Below, piece by piece: positions 23,113 through 31,975 of a stretch of 39,298 nucleotides of DNA (its first letter is position 1; every line of letters starts with the position of its first letter). The DNA lies in assembly GCA_023269545.1 (NCBI GenBank), contig JAHFTB010000023.1, positions 1 through 39,298 of the forward strand, written 5' to 3'. The translations under genes were made by a program, and so were the position numbers. Source of the stretch: Verrucomicrobiota bacterium. GTDB taxonomy: Bacteria > Verrucomicrobiota > Verrucomicrobiia > Chthoniobacterales > Xiphinematobacteraceae. Under the pieces are notes generated by a model. The model saw only the letters and a list, made by a program, of their open reading frames with translations. It made no database searches and was not told the DNA's origin.

Positions 23113-24621
23113 TCACCGATGATACGCTACCAAAATAGTAGTCCCTGCAATCACCAATATTGCAGCCGCGACGTAAAACCAGATCAAAGAGGATTCGGCT
23201 ACAAGCACACCGTTTCCGACTCTGCTGGGGTAGTCCCTACCAGCACGCAAACGTCCTTTCCGCAAAAATCCGTCGTAGTGTCTTTGTAACAAGTGAGTCT
23301 CCACCTGACGCATGGTATCTAATACAACACCCACAATGATTAATAGTCCTGTACCTCCGAAAAACTGGGCAGCGGTATAAGGAAGATTGAGTCCTTGATA
23401 GAGGGCTTGGGGAAGGACTGCTATCACAGTGAGAAATAATGCCCCGGCAAAGGTCAACCGAGTCATGGTATAATCGAGGAAATCCGCCGTGGGTTTGCCT
23501 GGACGTACGCCGGGAATAAAACCGCCGTATTTTTTTAAATCATCCGCAATTTGAGCGGGCTGAAATTGGGTCGCCACCCAAAAATAGCTGAAAAAGAAAA
23601 TCATCACACCGTAAAGCGTATAGTGCAGCCAGCCCGCCGCTAACATATCTGCCAAATCAGAAGCCATTTTGTGCTGGGGAAATGCCATTTTCAGAATCGT
23701 GGAAGGAAAAATAAGGATGGCCTGCGCAAAAATGATAGGCATCACCCCTGCATAGTTCACCTTCAATGGCATATATTGTGTCTGACCGCCGTAAACTTTG
23801 CGACCTACGACGCGTTTTGCATATTGAATACTGATTTTTCTTTGCGCCTGAGTCACCGCAATGACTGCTGCTATTACCAGAACCAGGAAAGCGCACATCA
23901 GAACGAGAACAATGGGATTTACGGTAGTTGCCGCACCCGTCCCGCCAGGCACAAAAGTCCTCCAGGCTTGAAGCAGACCAGCCGGGAGTTGAGCCAAGAT
24001 TCCAACGGTAATAATCAGAGAGGTTCCATTGCCGACCCCTCTATCCGTGATCTGGTCTCCGAGCCACATGAGAAACAAAGTACCCGCGGTCATCGTGACA
24101 ATTGTCAATAAGCGGAAACCGAGACCGGGATGTGGAACCAGTGCCATATCCATTCGCTGCATCGTTTCCATAATCCCATGAAGAAAGGGACTCGAACGCG
24201 GATTCTCAAAAGAAAGAGCCAAAAAATATCCCTGTATGATACACAGCACGATAGTGGCGTACCGAGTATACAGCATGATCTTCTGCCGACCCCCGTCCTC
24301 ACGTACCAATTTTCCGAGCCGCGGAATGACCGCTGTCAAAAGCTGGAACATGATGGATGCGCTGATGTAGGGCATAATGCCCAGCGAAAAAATCGCACAG
24401 TTGCCGAGTGCTCCTCCTGTAAAAAGATTGAAAAGCGCAGCGACTCCACCACTGGACTGAGAATTTGCGGCACTCAGAAACCATTGTCGAAGTACCTCCG
24501 CATTGACGCCCGGAGTTGCAATCACAGCTCCGACCCGCATGACTATTACCATTGCCAGGGTAAATAAAATCCTCTGGCGAAGCTCGGGAATTTTAAAAAT
24601 GTTTGTAAAAGCGGAGATCAT
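23113..24621 (-). CDS. secY: Preprotein translocase subunit SecY
   Basis: 502 residues with the ten transmembrane helices of SecY; E. coli SecY has 443, the extra length lying mainly in loops and the first periplasmic region. Landmarks: FKIPELRQRILFTLAMVIVMRVGA at the start, GIMPYISASIMFQLL (TM2 region), LGDQITDRGVGNGTSLII, the cytosolic KRVVGRKVYGGQTQYMPLKVN loop, GGFIPGVRPGKPT and GTGLLIIVGVVLDTM. SecY is the core channel for Sec export. The gene is detached from rplO by 376 bp containing R1 copy C, so it probably has its own promoter. Confidence 0.97.
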   Translation of the reverse strand: MISAFTNIFKIPELRQRILFTLAMVIVMRVGAVIATPGVNAEVLRQWFLSAANSQSSGGVAALFNLFTGGALGNCAIFSLGIMPYISASIMFQLLTAVIPRLGKLVREDGGRQKIMLYTRYATIVLCIIQGYFLALSFENPRSSPFLHGIMETMQRMDMALVPHPGLGFRLLTIVTMTAGTLFLMWLGDQITDRGVGNGTSLIITVGILAQLPAGLLQAWRTFVPGGTGAATTVNPIVLVLMCAFLVLVIAAVIAVTQAQRKISIQYAKRVVGRKVYGGQTQYMPLKVNYAGVMPIIFAQAILIFPSTILKMAFPQHKMASDLADMLAAGWLHYTLYGVMIFFFSYFWVATQFQPAQIADDLKKYGGFIPGVRPGKPTADFLDYTMTRLTFAGALFLTVIAVLPQALYQGLNLPYTAAQFFGGTGLLIIVGVVLDTMRQVETHLLQRHYDGFLRKGRLRAGRDYPSRVGNGVLVAESSLIWFYVAAAILVIAGTTILVAYHR

Positions 24622-24851
24622 ACAAATTAAAAGACTACAGAGGGTATGACACAGCGGTTTTAGAGCATTCCCAATATTTTAAAGCATCTTAATAAGAATA
24701 TCTTAATCGTTGTGTGTCTGGTAGCCACGGGTTCTATCAATCCATCCGGACAATTATGCGCACACAAGATGTTAAAATGTTCTCAAAAACGATCGCACCA
24801 TTCTTGTGGGTTTTAATTGCCTGGAAATAAAGGGTCTGGAATCTTTAGTAA
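24622..24851. other. Leader region of secY
   Basis: Unusual gap inside the ribosomal cluster. On the minus strand the sequence is AT-rich and could hold a secY promoter (for example CATAAT preceded by TGTGTGCG near 24753), but no pair of good hexamers was found. No ORF, RNA gene or missing ribosomal gene (such as rpmD or rpsN) is hidden here. Confidence 0.4.
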
Positions 24852-24929
24852 CGACGTTACGCACTTTGAGGAGCTCTGGGAGCAAAAAACCATTTTAACC
24901 TACAAGGTTTCCTTTTTTGCGTAACATCA
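24852..24929 (+). mobile_element. MITE-like repeat R1, copy C (78 bp), inserted between rplO and secY
   Basis: Flanked by a perfect 9-bp direct repeat CTTTAGTAA (24843-24851 and 24930-24938). Inverted ends GACGTTACGCA and TGCGTAACATC match over 10 of 11 positions. The core TTTGAGGAGCTCTGGGAGC is shared with copies A and B. It lies within the ribosomal protein cluster in the untranslated stretch between rplO and secY. Confidence 0.85.
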
Positions 24930-24997
24930 CTTTAGTAATCACAGTTACAAAGCCCATACCAATCCCCCCCCATCTTGTCAATATTCCCCTCCAAGAA

Positions 24998-25462
24998 TTA
25001 GGTGGTTGCGGACGCTGTACGAATTAGAAGAGAGCCTCCGGACTTTTCGATTTTTTCCTTGGCTGAAGCACTTACGCGATCCACTTCGATCGTAAAGCGT
25101 TTAGTAACTTCTCCGCGCCCCAAAAGTTTGATTGCATCGAGACGACCACGGATCAGTCCTTGTTCACGTAGAAGATGTTCGTTAATCACAGTCCCTTCCT
25201 CAAAGCACTTTTCCAAATCATCCAGATTGACAATCCCTACCGCTTCTTTGAAATCGGCATTATTAAACCCGCGTTTGGGTAGGCGTCGGATGAGAGGCAT
25301 TTGACCGCCTTCAAATCCCGGGCGAATACTTCCTCCTGAACGTGCCTTTTGTCCCTTGTGTCCTTTACCGGAAGTTTTTCCTCGACCACTGCTTTCACCC
25401 GCTCCGAGTCGTTTTCTACGATGTTTGGAACCGGCACGGGGTTTTAAAGTGTGTAGTCTCAT
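24998..25462 (-). CDS. rplO: 50S ribosomal protein L15
   Basis: 154 residues from the ATG at 25462, two bases after the rpsE stop; a TTG two codons earlier would overlap it. N-terminal MRLHTLKPRAGSKHRRKRLG with the glycine-rich SGRGKTSGKGHKGQKARSG region, and central FEGGQMPL.RRLPKRGF. L15 is a late assembly protein of the large subunit. rpmD (L30), often between rpsE and rplO, is absent. A 376-bp gap separates it from secY. Confidence 0.96.
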   Translation of the reverse strand: MRLHTLKPRAGSKHRRKRLGAGESSGRGKTSGKGHKGQKARSGGSIRPGFEGGQMPLIRRLPKRGFNNADFKEAVGIVNLDDLEKCFEEGTVINEHLLREQGLIRGRLDAIKLLGRGEVTKRFTIEVDRVSASAKEKIEKSGGSLLIRTASATT

Positions 25463-25464
25463 AA

Positions 25465-26061
25465 TCAAGCGGATACGGTGGAAGTTACCTCCAAGGAATT
25501 TACTTTCGAAGGAAGGCTTTTTCCACGGATTTTATAAATTTGTTCACGTTTGCGGAGCATTTTCAGAGCAGCGAGTGTTGCTTTCACCACATTGGCAGGA
25601 TTGCTTGATCCGAGTGATTTTGCTAATATATCTCGAATTCCGGCTGCCTCAATGACAGCTCGCACACCTCCGCCCGCAATGATTCCGGTCCCAGGAGACG
25701 CTGGTCGCAATAGAACACGACCTCCATCAAACTCACCGATCACCTGATGAGGGATCGTATTGTCCGTAACGGAAATGTTCACCAGATGCTTATGAGCGGC
25801 ATCCGTAGCTTTTCGAATCGCCTCACTCACTTCGTTTGCTTTTCCGAAACCGATTCCCACTCTTCCCTTTCGATTTCCGCATACGACTAAAGCACTAAAG
25901 CTAAAACGTCGACCCCCCTTTACCACCTTGGCGCATCGATTGATAAAGACCACTTTATCCGTCAGATCGCTCTTTGGTTCGTTATTCTGTTGGTCTCCCC
26001 CTCGGGAACCGCGACGGTTGCCTCTCTCTCTTTCTTTCTCTCTATCTTTGGAAACTGGCAT
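25465..26061 (-). CDS. rpsE: 30S ribosomal protein S5
   Basis: 198 residues. A ~30-residue hydrophilic N-terminal extension rich in Arg/Glu/Gly precedes the S5 N-domain ([27 protein letters not shown]) and [15 protein letters not shown]; the C-domain has [13 protein letters not shown] and AAGIRDI. S5 contributes to decoding accuracy and mRNA entry helicase activity. It lies 27 bp after rplR and directly before rplO. Confidence 0.97.
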   Translation of the reverse strand: MPVSKDREKERERGNRRGSRGGDQQNNEPKSDLTDKVVFINRCAKVVKGGRRFSFSALVVCGNRKGRVGIGFGKANEVSEAIRKATDAAHKHLVNISVTDNTIPHQVIGEFDGGRVLLRPASPGTGIIAGGGVRAVIEAAGIRDILAKSLGSSNPANVVKATLAALKMLRKREQIYKIRGKSLPSKVNSLEVTSTVSA

Positions 26062-26088
26062 GAACTGGTTCTTAAGTAAAAAATGATA

Positions 26089-26439
26089 TCAGAATTGAAG
26101 GCCAGCCTCCCGAGCTGCATTGGCGAGGGCTTTTACTTTTCCGTGATATTTAAAACCCCCACGGTCAAAAACAATGAATTTGATGTTTTTTGCCAACCCG
26201 CGTTCGGCAATCAGTTTGCCGACTTTTTCTGCGATGGCGACATTGGCTCTGGCGTCCCCACGCAAATCTTTTTCTGTAGTATTTACGGAGGCAAGGGTCT
26301 TTCCCTCTCTATCATTGATGACCTGAGCTGTAATATGTCTCCCCGAAAAATGAACGCTCAGGCGGGGGCGTTCTGCGGTCCCCGTAACTTTTTTACGGAT
26401 ACGATTATGACGAAGATGTCGTTTCTGAATATTAGCCAT
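26089..26439 (-). CDS. rplR: 50S ribosomal protein L18
   Basis: 116 residues: [37 protein letters not shown] at the N-terminus and [23 protein letters not shown] at the C-terminus are the L18 signatures. L18 binds 5S rRNA with L5 and L25. Spacing is 15 bp from rplF and 27 bp to rpsE. Confidence 0.97.
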   Translation of the reverse strand: MANIQKRHLRHNRIRKKVTGTAERPRLSVHFSGRHITAQVINDREGKTLASVNTTEKDLRGDARANVAIAEKVGKLIAERGLAKNIKFIVFDRGGFKYHGKVKALANAAREAGLQF

Positions 26440-26454
26440 GTTTGAAAGTAACGG

Positions 26455-26994
26455 TTATTGAACCGTTTTGCCCTCCTTACGACGAATTTGTTGATTTTTA
26501 AATCGAATGCCTTTTCCTTTATAGGGTTCTGGCGGATAATAGCGCTGAATATCGGCGGCACACTGTCCTACACAATGATTGTCAATACCTTCGACTGTCA
26601 ATTTAGTATTTTCTGAAACAGTTACTTTTACCCCGTCCGGAATTTCAAACAAAATTGGATGCGAATAACCGAGGCTCAAATTTAAGATTTTTCCTTGAAG
26701 GGCAGCCTTAAAACCTACTCCATGAATTTCTAATTCGCGCTTAAATCCCTCTGTGACACCCTTCACCATATTGAAGATCAGAGCGCGGGCTAATCCATGC
26801 ATCGCACGGGAACGAGCGGAATCATCTTCCCTTTCCAGGATCAATTCGTCCATCTCCATCCGTGCTTTGATCAACGCGGGAAGACTCCATTGGAGTGTGC
26901 CTTTCGGGCCCTCCACGGCCACAACGCCATCCGGAGAAAGTAAAACTTTCACTTTTGTTGGCAGTTTAATCGGCTTTTTACCAAGTCGTGACAT
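26455..26994 (-). CDS. rplF: 50S ribosomal protein L6
   Basis: 179 residues from the ATG at 26994, which gives the family start MSRLGKKPIKLP; the frame is open 18 codons further upstream but that part is not L6. Two L6 repeats are visible, with GVTEGFKRELEIHGVGFKA in the middle and the ending PEPYKGKGIRFKNQQIRRKEGK. L6 lies near the factor-binding site. It is 25 bp after rpsH. Confidence 0.97.
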   Translation of the reverse strand: MSRLGKKPIKLPTKVKVLLSPDGVVAVEGPKGTLQWSLPALIKARMEMDELILEREDDSARSRAMHGLARALIFNMVKGVTEGFKRELEIHGVGFKAALQGKILNLSLGYSHPILFEIPDGVKVTVSENTKLTVEGIDNHCVGQCAADIQRYYPPEPYKGKGIRFKNQQIRRKEGKTVQ

Positions 26995-27019
26995 ATTCTT
27001 AATCCTTTTCTTCGGGCTT

Positions 27020-27418
27020 CTACCAAATATAAGCGAGAACTTCTCCACCTACGTTTCGTCGACGAGCTTCCTGCCCGGTCAAAACACCCAATGGAGTGGA
27101 AAGCAAAGCCACTCCCATTCCTCCCAGCACACGTGGAATTTCCTTAGATCCCACATACTTACGCAGACCGGGGCGACTCACTCTTTGTAATCCGACGATG
27201 GCGGAGCTTTTATTTACATATTTGGCGCGAATTTTCAAGACAGGATGTACAGCAGTAGTATCTAAGCTCACATCCGTGACATATCCTTCACGTTTCAGAA
27301 TATGAACAATGTCGCTTTTCATTTTGGAATACGGAACCGTAAATTCGTTTTTTCGCGCCTGCGAAGCGTTACGCAAACGTGTCAGCAGGTCAGCAATGGG
27401 GTCAGATGGAACACTCAT
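27020..27418 (-). CDS. rpsH: 30S ribosomal protein S8
   Basis: 132 residues: SDPIADLLTRLRNASQARK at the start, LQRVSRPGLRKYV in the middle and GVALLSTPLGVLTGQEARRRNVGGEVLAYIW at the end. S8 binds helix 21 of 16S rRNA and represses the spc operon in E. coli. It follows rplE directly (16 bp); rpsN (S14), which normally separates them, is missing. Confidence 0.97.
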   Translation of the reverse strand: MSVPSDPIADLLTRLRNASQARKNEFTVPYSKMKSDIVHILKREGYVTDVSLDTTAVHPVLKIRAKYVNKSSAIVGLQRVSRPGLRKYVGSKEIPRVLGGMGVALLSTPLGVLTGQEARRRNVGGEVLAYIW

Positions 27419-27434
27419 GAGATAGAATAGGGTA

Positions 27435-28019
27435 CTAAGCAGTTGCGGGTTCGGTTTTCGGAATCACCTTTTTGGTTCGATCCGCAAAAGGCATACCCAG
27501 TTCGGTGAGAAGTGACTTTGCCTCTTCATTAGTGGAAGCAGTAGTCACGATCGTGATGTCAAATCCGATATTGCGTTTGATCTTATCTAATTCAATTTCC
27601 GGAAAAATTGACTGATCAGTCACGCCTAAAGTATAATTGCCATTCCCATCAAAAGCTTTGATGGAAACTCCGCGAAAATCCCGAATTCTCGGCAAAGCAG
27701 CCCGGATAAATCGTTCGAGAAATTCATACATAATACGTCCACGCAATGTGACTTTCAATCCAATCTCCTGATGTTGACGTAGCTTAAAATTGGAAATGCT
27801 CTTTTTAGAGGTGGTGACCACCGGACGTTGCCCTGTAATCAGAGCCAGATCAGTTCTGGCAACCTCCAAGGCTTCCTTCACATCGGGAGCCGATCCCACA
27901 CAGGTGTTGATGACTATTTTCTCAACCTTGGGAACCTGATGAATGTTTTTATAGGCATGCTTGTTGAGCAATGCGGGGATCACCCGTTCTTTATATTCTA
28001 TTTGAAGTTCGGCTTGCAT
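27435..28019 (-). CDS. rplE: 50S ribosomal protein L5
   Basis: 194 residues from the ATG at 28019, supported by GGAGGT ten bases upstream; the frame begins earlier at a TTG inside that site. Blocks: PKVEKIVINTCVG, TGQRPVVTTSKKSISNFKLR, LPRIRDFRGV and GVTDQSIFPEI, all L5. About 12 extra residues at the C-terminus. L5 carries 5S rRNA and contacts P-site tRNA. Confidence 0.97.
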   Translation of the reverse strand: MQAELQIEYKERVIPALLNKHAYKNIHQVPKVEKIVINTCVGSAPDVKEALEVARTDLALITGQRPVVTTSKKSISNFKLRQHQEIGLKVTLRGRIMYEFLERFIRAALPRIRDFRGVSIKAFDGNGNYTLGVTDQSIFPEIELDKIKRNIGFDITIVTTASTNEEAKSLLTELGMPFADRTKKVIPKTEPATA

Positions 28020-28070
28020 TTCGGTCAGTACCTCCAATGAGAGGTGAATATGCGTCTGGGAGTACTCATA

Positions 28071-28340
28071 TTAAGAAGAGGACTTAGCTCCTCCTTTTTC
28101 CACTTTACCCTTTTCCACGAGTTGCAGATTTGAGATGTGAATCGGGCCTTCTCTTTCCACAATGGCACCATTGGGTTGATCTTGAGATTTACGTTGGTGC
28201 TTTTTGATGATACGTACGCCTTCTACAATCGCTTGAGACTTAGCCTTCAGAATCTGGAGGACGACTCCCTGTGCCCCTCTGTGGTTTCCGGAATTAACTT
28301 TAACCGTGTCTCCACGGCGAATATGAAATCGTTTTCTCAT
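28071..28340 (-). CDS. rplX: 50S ribosomal protein L24
   Basis: 89 residues. KOW domain at the start ([23 protein letters not shown]) followed by [13 protein letters not shown]. Slightly short compared with the usual 100-110. L24 initiates large-subunit assembly. Its ATG overlaps the rplN stop by 4 bases (ATGA), so translation is coupled. Confidence 0.96.
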   Translation of the reverse strand: MRKRFHIRRGDTVKVNSGNHRGAQGVVLQILKAKSQAIVEGVRIIKKHQRKSQDQPNGAIVEREGPIHISNLQLVEKGKVEKGGAKSSS

Positions 28341-28699
28341 AATACTTCTGGAGCTAGGGAAATAATTTTCATGAATTTTTCGCGTAATTCACGTGCAACA
28401 GGACCGAAAATGCGCGTTCCCCTTGGATTATGATCTTTGTCGATAATCACTACAGCATTCGTTGTAAAACTAAGATTGGATCCATCCTCTCGCTGAATAG
28501 GATATTTGCTACGAACGAGAACTGCGAAAACCACCTCTCCCTTTTTAACAGTGCCTCCGGTCTTGGCCTCTTTAATATTTACTTTGATTACATCGCCCAC
28601 GTGAGCAATGAGGGTTGGCTTCCCGATCACACCGATCATACTCGCCTTAAGAGCCCCGGTGTTATCTGCCACATCCAATATACTTCTGACCTCAATCAT
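28337..28699 (-). CDS. rplN: 50S ribosomal protein L14
   Basis: 120 residues, near-standard: an N-terminal [17 protein letters not shown], then [11 protein letters not shown] and [14 protein letters not shown], ending [29 protein letters not shown]14 forms intersubunit bridge B8 and binds the silencing factor RsfS in other bacteria. Confidence 0.98.
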   Translation of the reverse strand: MIEVRSILDVADNTGALKASMIGVIGKPTLIAHVGDVIKVNIKEAKTGGTVKKGEVVFAVLVRSKYPIQREDGSNLSFTTNAVVIIDKDHNPRGTRIFGPVARELREKFMKIISLAPEVL

Positions 28700-28719
28700 T
28701 TTTTTCTCCTACGAAGGTA

Positions 28720-29016
28720 TTAGTGTTTGAGGACTTCCACCAAACGCCAGCGTTTCATCTTACTCAGCGGACGCGTTTCCATAACGCTCACACGATCGCC
28801 CACCTTGGCCTCATTTTTTTCATCGTGCACGTACAATTTTTTTACCTGCTTAATGATTTTTGAAAATCTGGAATGGGGAACCCTAGTAATGATTTTCACC
28901 ACGAGCGTCTTATCCATTTTATTAGATACGACCTTGCCTACGCGGGCTTTCCGCAAGGGGCGTACTACCGAGGATGCTTCGGACGTCAGGACAGTGTTAT
29001 CAGTTGTTTCAGTCAT
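28720..29016 (-). CDS. rpsQ: 30S ribosomal protein S17
   Basis: 98 residues. The S17 core from about residue 24 has [20 protein letters not shown] and, near the end, [24 protein letters not shown]. About 20 extra polar residues precede it. S17 binds the 5' domain of 16S rRNA. It overlaps rpmC by 4 bases. Confidence 0.97.
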   Translation of the reverse strand: MTETTDNTVLTSEASSVVRPLRKARVGKVVSNKMDKTLVVKIITRVPHSRFSKIIKQVKKLYVHDEKNEAKVGDRVSVMETRPLSKMKRWRLVEVLKH

Positions 29017-29225
29017 CTCGATCCAGTTGGGTTGATAGCTTTTAGTTTTTCTCCGACAACAGTTTCGATGCGTGCGATGTTGCGGCGAAGAGTACGAAGC
29101 ATGCTTGGTTTTTCTAGTTGTCCGCTTTGTTGTTGAAGGCGAAGTTTAAACATTTCTTCTCGAATCTCACGTTTGCGAGTCCGCAATTCATTGAGAGTCA
29201 ATTCACGAAATTCACTGGTATTCAT
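29013..29225 (-). CDS. rpmC: 50S ribosomal protein L29
   Basis: 70 residues: two-helix L29 with [29 protein letters not shown] and [12 protein letters not shown]. It lies at the peptide exit with L23 and helps form the docking site of trigger factor and SRP. 4-base overlap with rpsQ. Confidence 0.96.
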   Translation of the reverse strand: MNTSEFRELTLNELRTRKREIREEMFKLRLQQQSGQLEKPSMLRTLRRNIARIETVVGEKLKAINPTGSR

Positions 29226-29243
29226 TCGATCAGTAATCAGGCA

Positions 29244-29666
29244 TTAAGCCGCTGCGTGGTGGCGAGTTACAAATCGCGTACGAACGGGTAGTTTATTGGC
29301 GGCCAATCGCAAAGATTCCCTAGCGATGGATTCCGGCACACCATCGAGTTCAAAAAGAATATTCCCGGGACGAACCGTGGCAACCCAATATTCCGGTTGG
29401 CCTTTTCCCTTACCCATTCGAGTTTCGGGTGGACGTGCAGTCACAGACTTATCGGGAAAAATGCGAATCCAAAGCTTGCCTTTACGTTTCATGTTGCGTG
29501 TCAGAGCAACTCGGGCAGCTTCAATTTGAGTATTAGTAATCCAAGCTCTTTCCAGGGTTTGTAATCCAAACTCACCGAAATCAATTTTCAAATTACGCGA
29601 AGCAGTACCAGCGCGACTTCCTCGCTGGGTCTTTCTGTACTTTACGCGTTTGGGCATCAATGGCAT
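29244..29666 (-). CDS. rplP: 50S ribosomal protein L16
   Basis: 140 residues. [15 protein letters not shown] (a second possible ATG is three codons in), [25 protein letters not shown], and [27 protein letters not shown]16 helps place the A-site tRNA acceptor arm. 19 bp after rpsC. Confidence 0.97.
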   Translation of the reverse strand: MPLMPKRVKYRKTQRGSRAGTASRNLKIDFGEFGLQTLERAWITNTQIEAARVALTRNMKRKGKLWIRIFPDKSVTARPPETRMGKGKGQPEYWVATVRPGNILFELDGVPESIARESLRLAANKLPVRTRFVTRHHAAA

Positions 29667-29685
29667 AAATATTCTTTCTAAGTAC

Positions 29686-30369
29686 TTAGGCTGCTGGAGC
29701 TAGCTCTTGCTTACGAGAAGTTGTTTCCGCTTCCACTTCGGATTTCTCCTCCTTTTTACAAATCCATACTTTAACACCGATTTTACCGGCTGTCGTATTA
29801 GCTTCGGCAAAACCGTAGTCAATGGGCTTCCGCAGAGTGTGCAACGGAACTGTCCCTAAACGCAACCACTCAGTTCTTGCGATTTCAGCTCCTCCCAATC
29901 GACCCGCACAACGAATTTTAATACCCAGGGCACCGGCATCCGAGGTGGTTTGCCCTGCTTTTTTCATGGCACGCCGGAAAGAAATCCGACGTTCCAGTTG
30001 AGCGGCAATGTTTTCTGCAACTAACTGAGCATCAAGATCCGGTCGCTTGATTTCGACAATATCGATCTTTACTTGTTTGCCTCCCGCCAGATTGGAAATC
30101 TCCTGGGTCATCTTTTCGATTTCCGCTCCCTTGCGTCCGATCACCACGCCCGGACGCGCAGTATAGATGGTCACACGCAAGCTATTCCAAGCACGCTCGA
30201 CTATAATTCGTGAAACCGCCGCCGCCTTTAATTTCTTCTTAAGGTGACGACGAATTTTTTCGTCTGCTAACAAGAATTCCGCGTAGTCCTTTTCAGAAGC
30301 GAACCAACGAGAGCTCCAATCTCGTGTGAGCGGAAGGCGGAAGAGTTTAGGATGAACTTTCTGTCCCAT
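29686..30369 (-). CDS. rpsC: 30S ribosomal protein S3
   Basis: 227 residues. Starts [20 protein letters not shown], has the KH-domain GxxG-like [15 protein letters not shown], and the S3 C-domain [34 protein letters not shown] and [29 protein letters not shown]. The tail is Glu/Thr-rich. S3 forms the mRNA entry tunnel with S4 and S5. Confidence 0.97.
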   Translation of the reverse strand: MGQKVHPKLFRLPLTRDWSSRWFASEKDYAEFLLADEKIRRHLKKKLKAAAVSRIIVERAWNSLRVTIYTARPGVVIGRKGAEIEKMTQEISNLAGGKQVKIDIVEIKRPDLDAQLVAENIAAQLERRISFRRAMKKAGQTTSDAGALGIKIRCAGRLGGAEIARTEWLRLGTVPLHTLRKPIDYGFAEANTTAGKIGVKVWICKKEEKSEVEAETTSRKQELAPAA

Positions 30370-30389
30370 GGAAAAATTTTGTTAAATGC

Positions 30390-30842
30390 TTAAGATTGCT
30401 GATCCGAAAATTCCGCGGTTTCCACGATCGGTTCTTGCTTTTTCGTGGCAGCGGTTTTCTTTATTTTGTTAGTTTTCCTACCTTTTTCGCGGCGTTCGAT
30501 TTCTATCTCATCCGTCAAAATAATCCTGATGTGGCTGGTCCTTTTTCGGATAGGACCTGCGCTCCCACGTGCTTTGGGTTGAAATCTCTTAAATGTGGCT
30601 CCCTCACCTACTACCGCTTCCTTAACGACGAGACGCTCGGGGCGCATGTTGTTATTATTTTCGGCATTGGCAATGGCGCTTTTCAAGGTTTTGAGCACCA
30701 GAGGTGATACCTTTTTGAAGCCGGCGGCCAAACGCAAAACGTCCACAGCGTCCAAGGCAGGAAGCCCCTGAATGGCTCGGGTGACTTCTCGTGCTTTAAA
30801 GGCCGAGATTCTCGCGTATTTATATACTGATTTTACCTGCAT
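30390..30842 (-). CDS. rplV: 50S ribosomal protein L22
   Basis: 150 residues; the L22 core covers about 1-115 (YARISAFKAREVTRAIQGLPALDAVDVL, SAIANAENNNN, PKARGSAGPIRKRTSHIRIIL), and a ~35-residue Lys/Glu/Thr-rich tail follows. L22 lines the exit tunnel. Unlike the usual contiguous rpsS-rplV, it is separated from rpsS by the gene at 30862-31659. Confidence 0.96.
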   Translation of the reverse strand: MQVKSVYKYARISAFKAREVTRAIQGLPALDAVDVLRLAAGFKKVSPLVLKTLKSAIANAENNNNMRPERLVVKEAVVGEGATFKRFQPKARGSAGPIRKRTSHIRIILTDEIEIERREKGRKTNKIKKTAATKKQEPIVETAEFSDQQS

Positions 30843-30861
30843 TTTAAATGCTTCTGATTGC

Positions 30862-31659
30862 TTACGGTTGGGTTTCCACTCGCAGGTGGTCTCCCTGTCG
30901 AATAGGTTTTTTAATCGAACTCAAATTTTGAATTACAGCTCCACAAATCCGGTCTCTCACATCCACCACTCGGACAGTGCCCAGTTCTTTTTGTGCGCGC
31001 AGGACTTTAAAATACATTCCTAGCTGAACACCCTGTTTATTGCCAATATTCGCTATGACCAAGCTTAAATCATCCTTTACCTCCACTACCATGGCATCAG
31101 TTAAGGATGCTGAAATCGCCTGAGCCGGAACCCCTAAGCCACTGTCTCCAAGTATTTCCCTTGTTTTGCGAAGTTCCGTTTCCACTGCCAAACGAGCAAC
31201 AGGATCCACATGATCCGCTGTTTTTACCAGCGTGAGAATTGCTTCGGTAAGACGCATAAGTTCCAGCCGTGCGTCATCGCACTGTTTTTTAAGATCACGC
31301 AGACTTCGAACAGCGACCAACAATTTTTGATCATTGCTTGCCGGGTCTTTATTGATATTCGAAATCCCAAAAGTTTCAAGCTTAAGCGCTAAGTCAGCTG
31401 CTTGGCGGCGGGAAATCTCGGCGCTGAGGTTGGACTGAACCAAGCTATCTGTCAACGCACGTACGGTGGCTTCCGATAAAATCTGTCTTTCCCTCAAAGC
31501 GGAAAGAGTGTCCTCATCATCGGAAACAGGCATATCGATTCTCATTCCCTCCAAAGAGGAGGGACGTAATTCAAAATTTGTCAAAGATCTATCGCCTGTC
31601 AGCGCCGTTTGAGCGATTGCCAGGCTCATGAAACTGAAGGCTATTGCCGCCAGTTTTAT
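30862..31659 (-). CDS. Secreted/periplasmic coiled-coil protein embedded in the S10 operon, non-ATG start likely
   Basis: From the first ATG (31629) the product is 255 residues, but the frame is open upstream and encodes a convincing signal peptide there: codons ATA-AAA-CTG at 31659-31651 begin I/M-KLAAIAFSFMSLAIA|QTALTG. I therefore place the start at the ATA, giving 265 residues; other non-ATG codons just upstream (ATT, CTT) are possible. Residues 45-160 are helical and coiled-coil-like (LRERQILSEATVRAL, AADLALKLETFG, LRDLKKQCDDARLEL). The C-terminal 60 residues form a small beta domain (LVIANIGNKQGVQLGMYFKVLRA...GTVRVVDVRDRICGAVI...GDHLRV) seen in coiled-coil exported proteins of PVC bacteria and resembling the FlgT C-domain type. 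Function unknown. It is 32-62 bp after rpsS and 19 bp before rplV, so it must be co-transcribed with them. Confidence 0.7.
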   Translation of the reverse strand: MKLAAIAFSFMSLAIAQTALTGDRSLTNFELRPSSLEGMRIDMPVSDDEDTLSALRERQILSEATVRALTDSLVQSNLSAEISRRQAADLALKLETFGISNINKDPASNDQKLLVAVRSLRDLKKQCDDARLELMRLTEAILTLVKTADHVDPVARLAVETELRKTREILGDSGLGVPAQAISASLTDAMVVEVKDDLSLVIANIGNKQGVQLGMYFKVLRAQKELGTVRVVDVRDRICGAVIQNLSSIKKPIRQGDHLRVETQP

Positions 31660-31691
31660 GAAGGGGTTAAGGTTAATGAGAGATGGTCAAA

Positions 31692-31970
31692 CTACTTCGT
31701 TACTTTTGCAGTATGAGAACCATGTTTCTTGAAAATACGAGTGGGAGCAAATTCACCCAGTTTATGACCCACCATATTTTCAGTAATAAAAACAGGGATA
31801 AAAGTCTTACCGTTATGAATGTTAAATGTGTGTCCTACAAAATCTGGGGTAATGGTGCTACTACGATACCATGTTCTGATAGGCTTTTTTAAGCCAGCAA
31901 GATTTAGTTTATCTATTTTTTCGAGGAGCTTCCATGCAACATATACCCCCTTTTTAAGCGATCTACCCAT
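31692..31970 (-). CDS. rpsS: 30S ribosomal protein S19
   Basis: 92 residues: [44 protein letters not shown] and [17 protein letters not shown] are the S19 blocks. It binds S13 in the 30S head. 5 bp after rplB. The next gene on the strand is the secreted coiled-coil protein, not rplV. Confidence 0.98.
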   Translation of the reverse strand: MGRSLKKGVYVAWKLLEKIDKLNLAGLKKPIRTWYRSSTITPDFVGHTFNIHNGKTFIPVFITENMVGHKLGEFAPTRIFKKHGSHTAKVTK

Positions 31971-31975
31971 AGTGA

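Noticed and set aside
24622..24851. A hidden rpmD or rpsN in the gap between rplO and secY
   Set aside because: No frame on the minus strand shows L30 or S14 motifs (for S14, the C-terminal RxxGRP/LSR.xfR region); the gap is AT-rich and non-coding.
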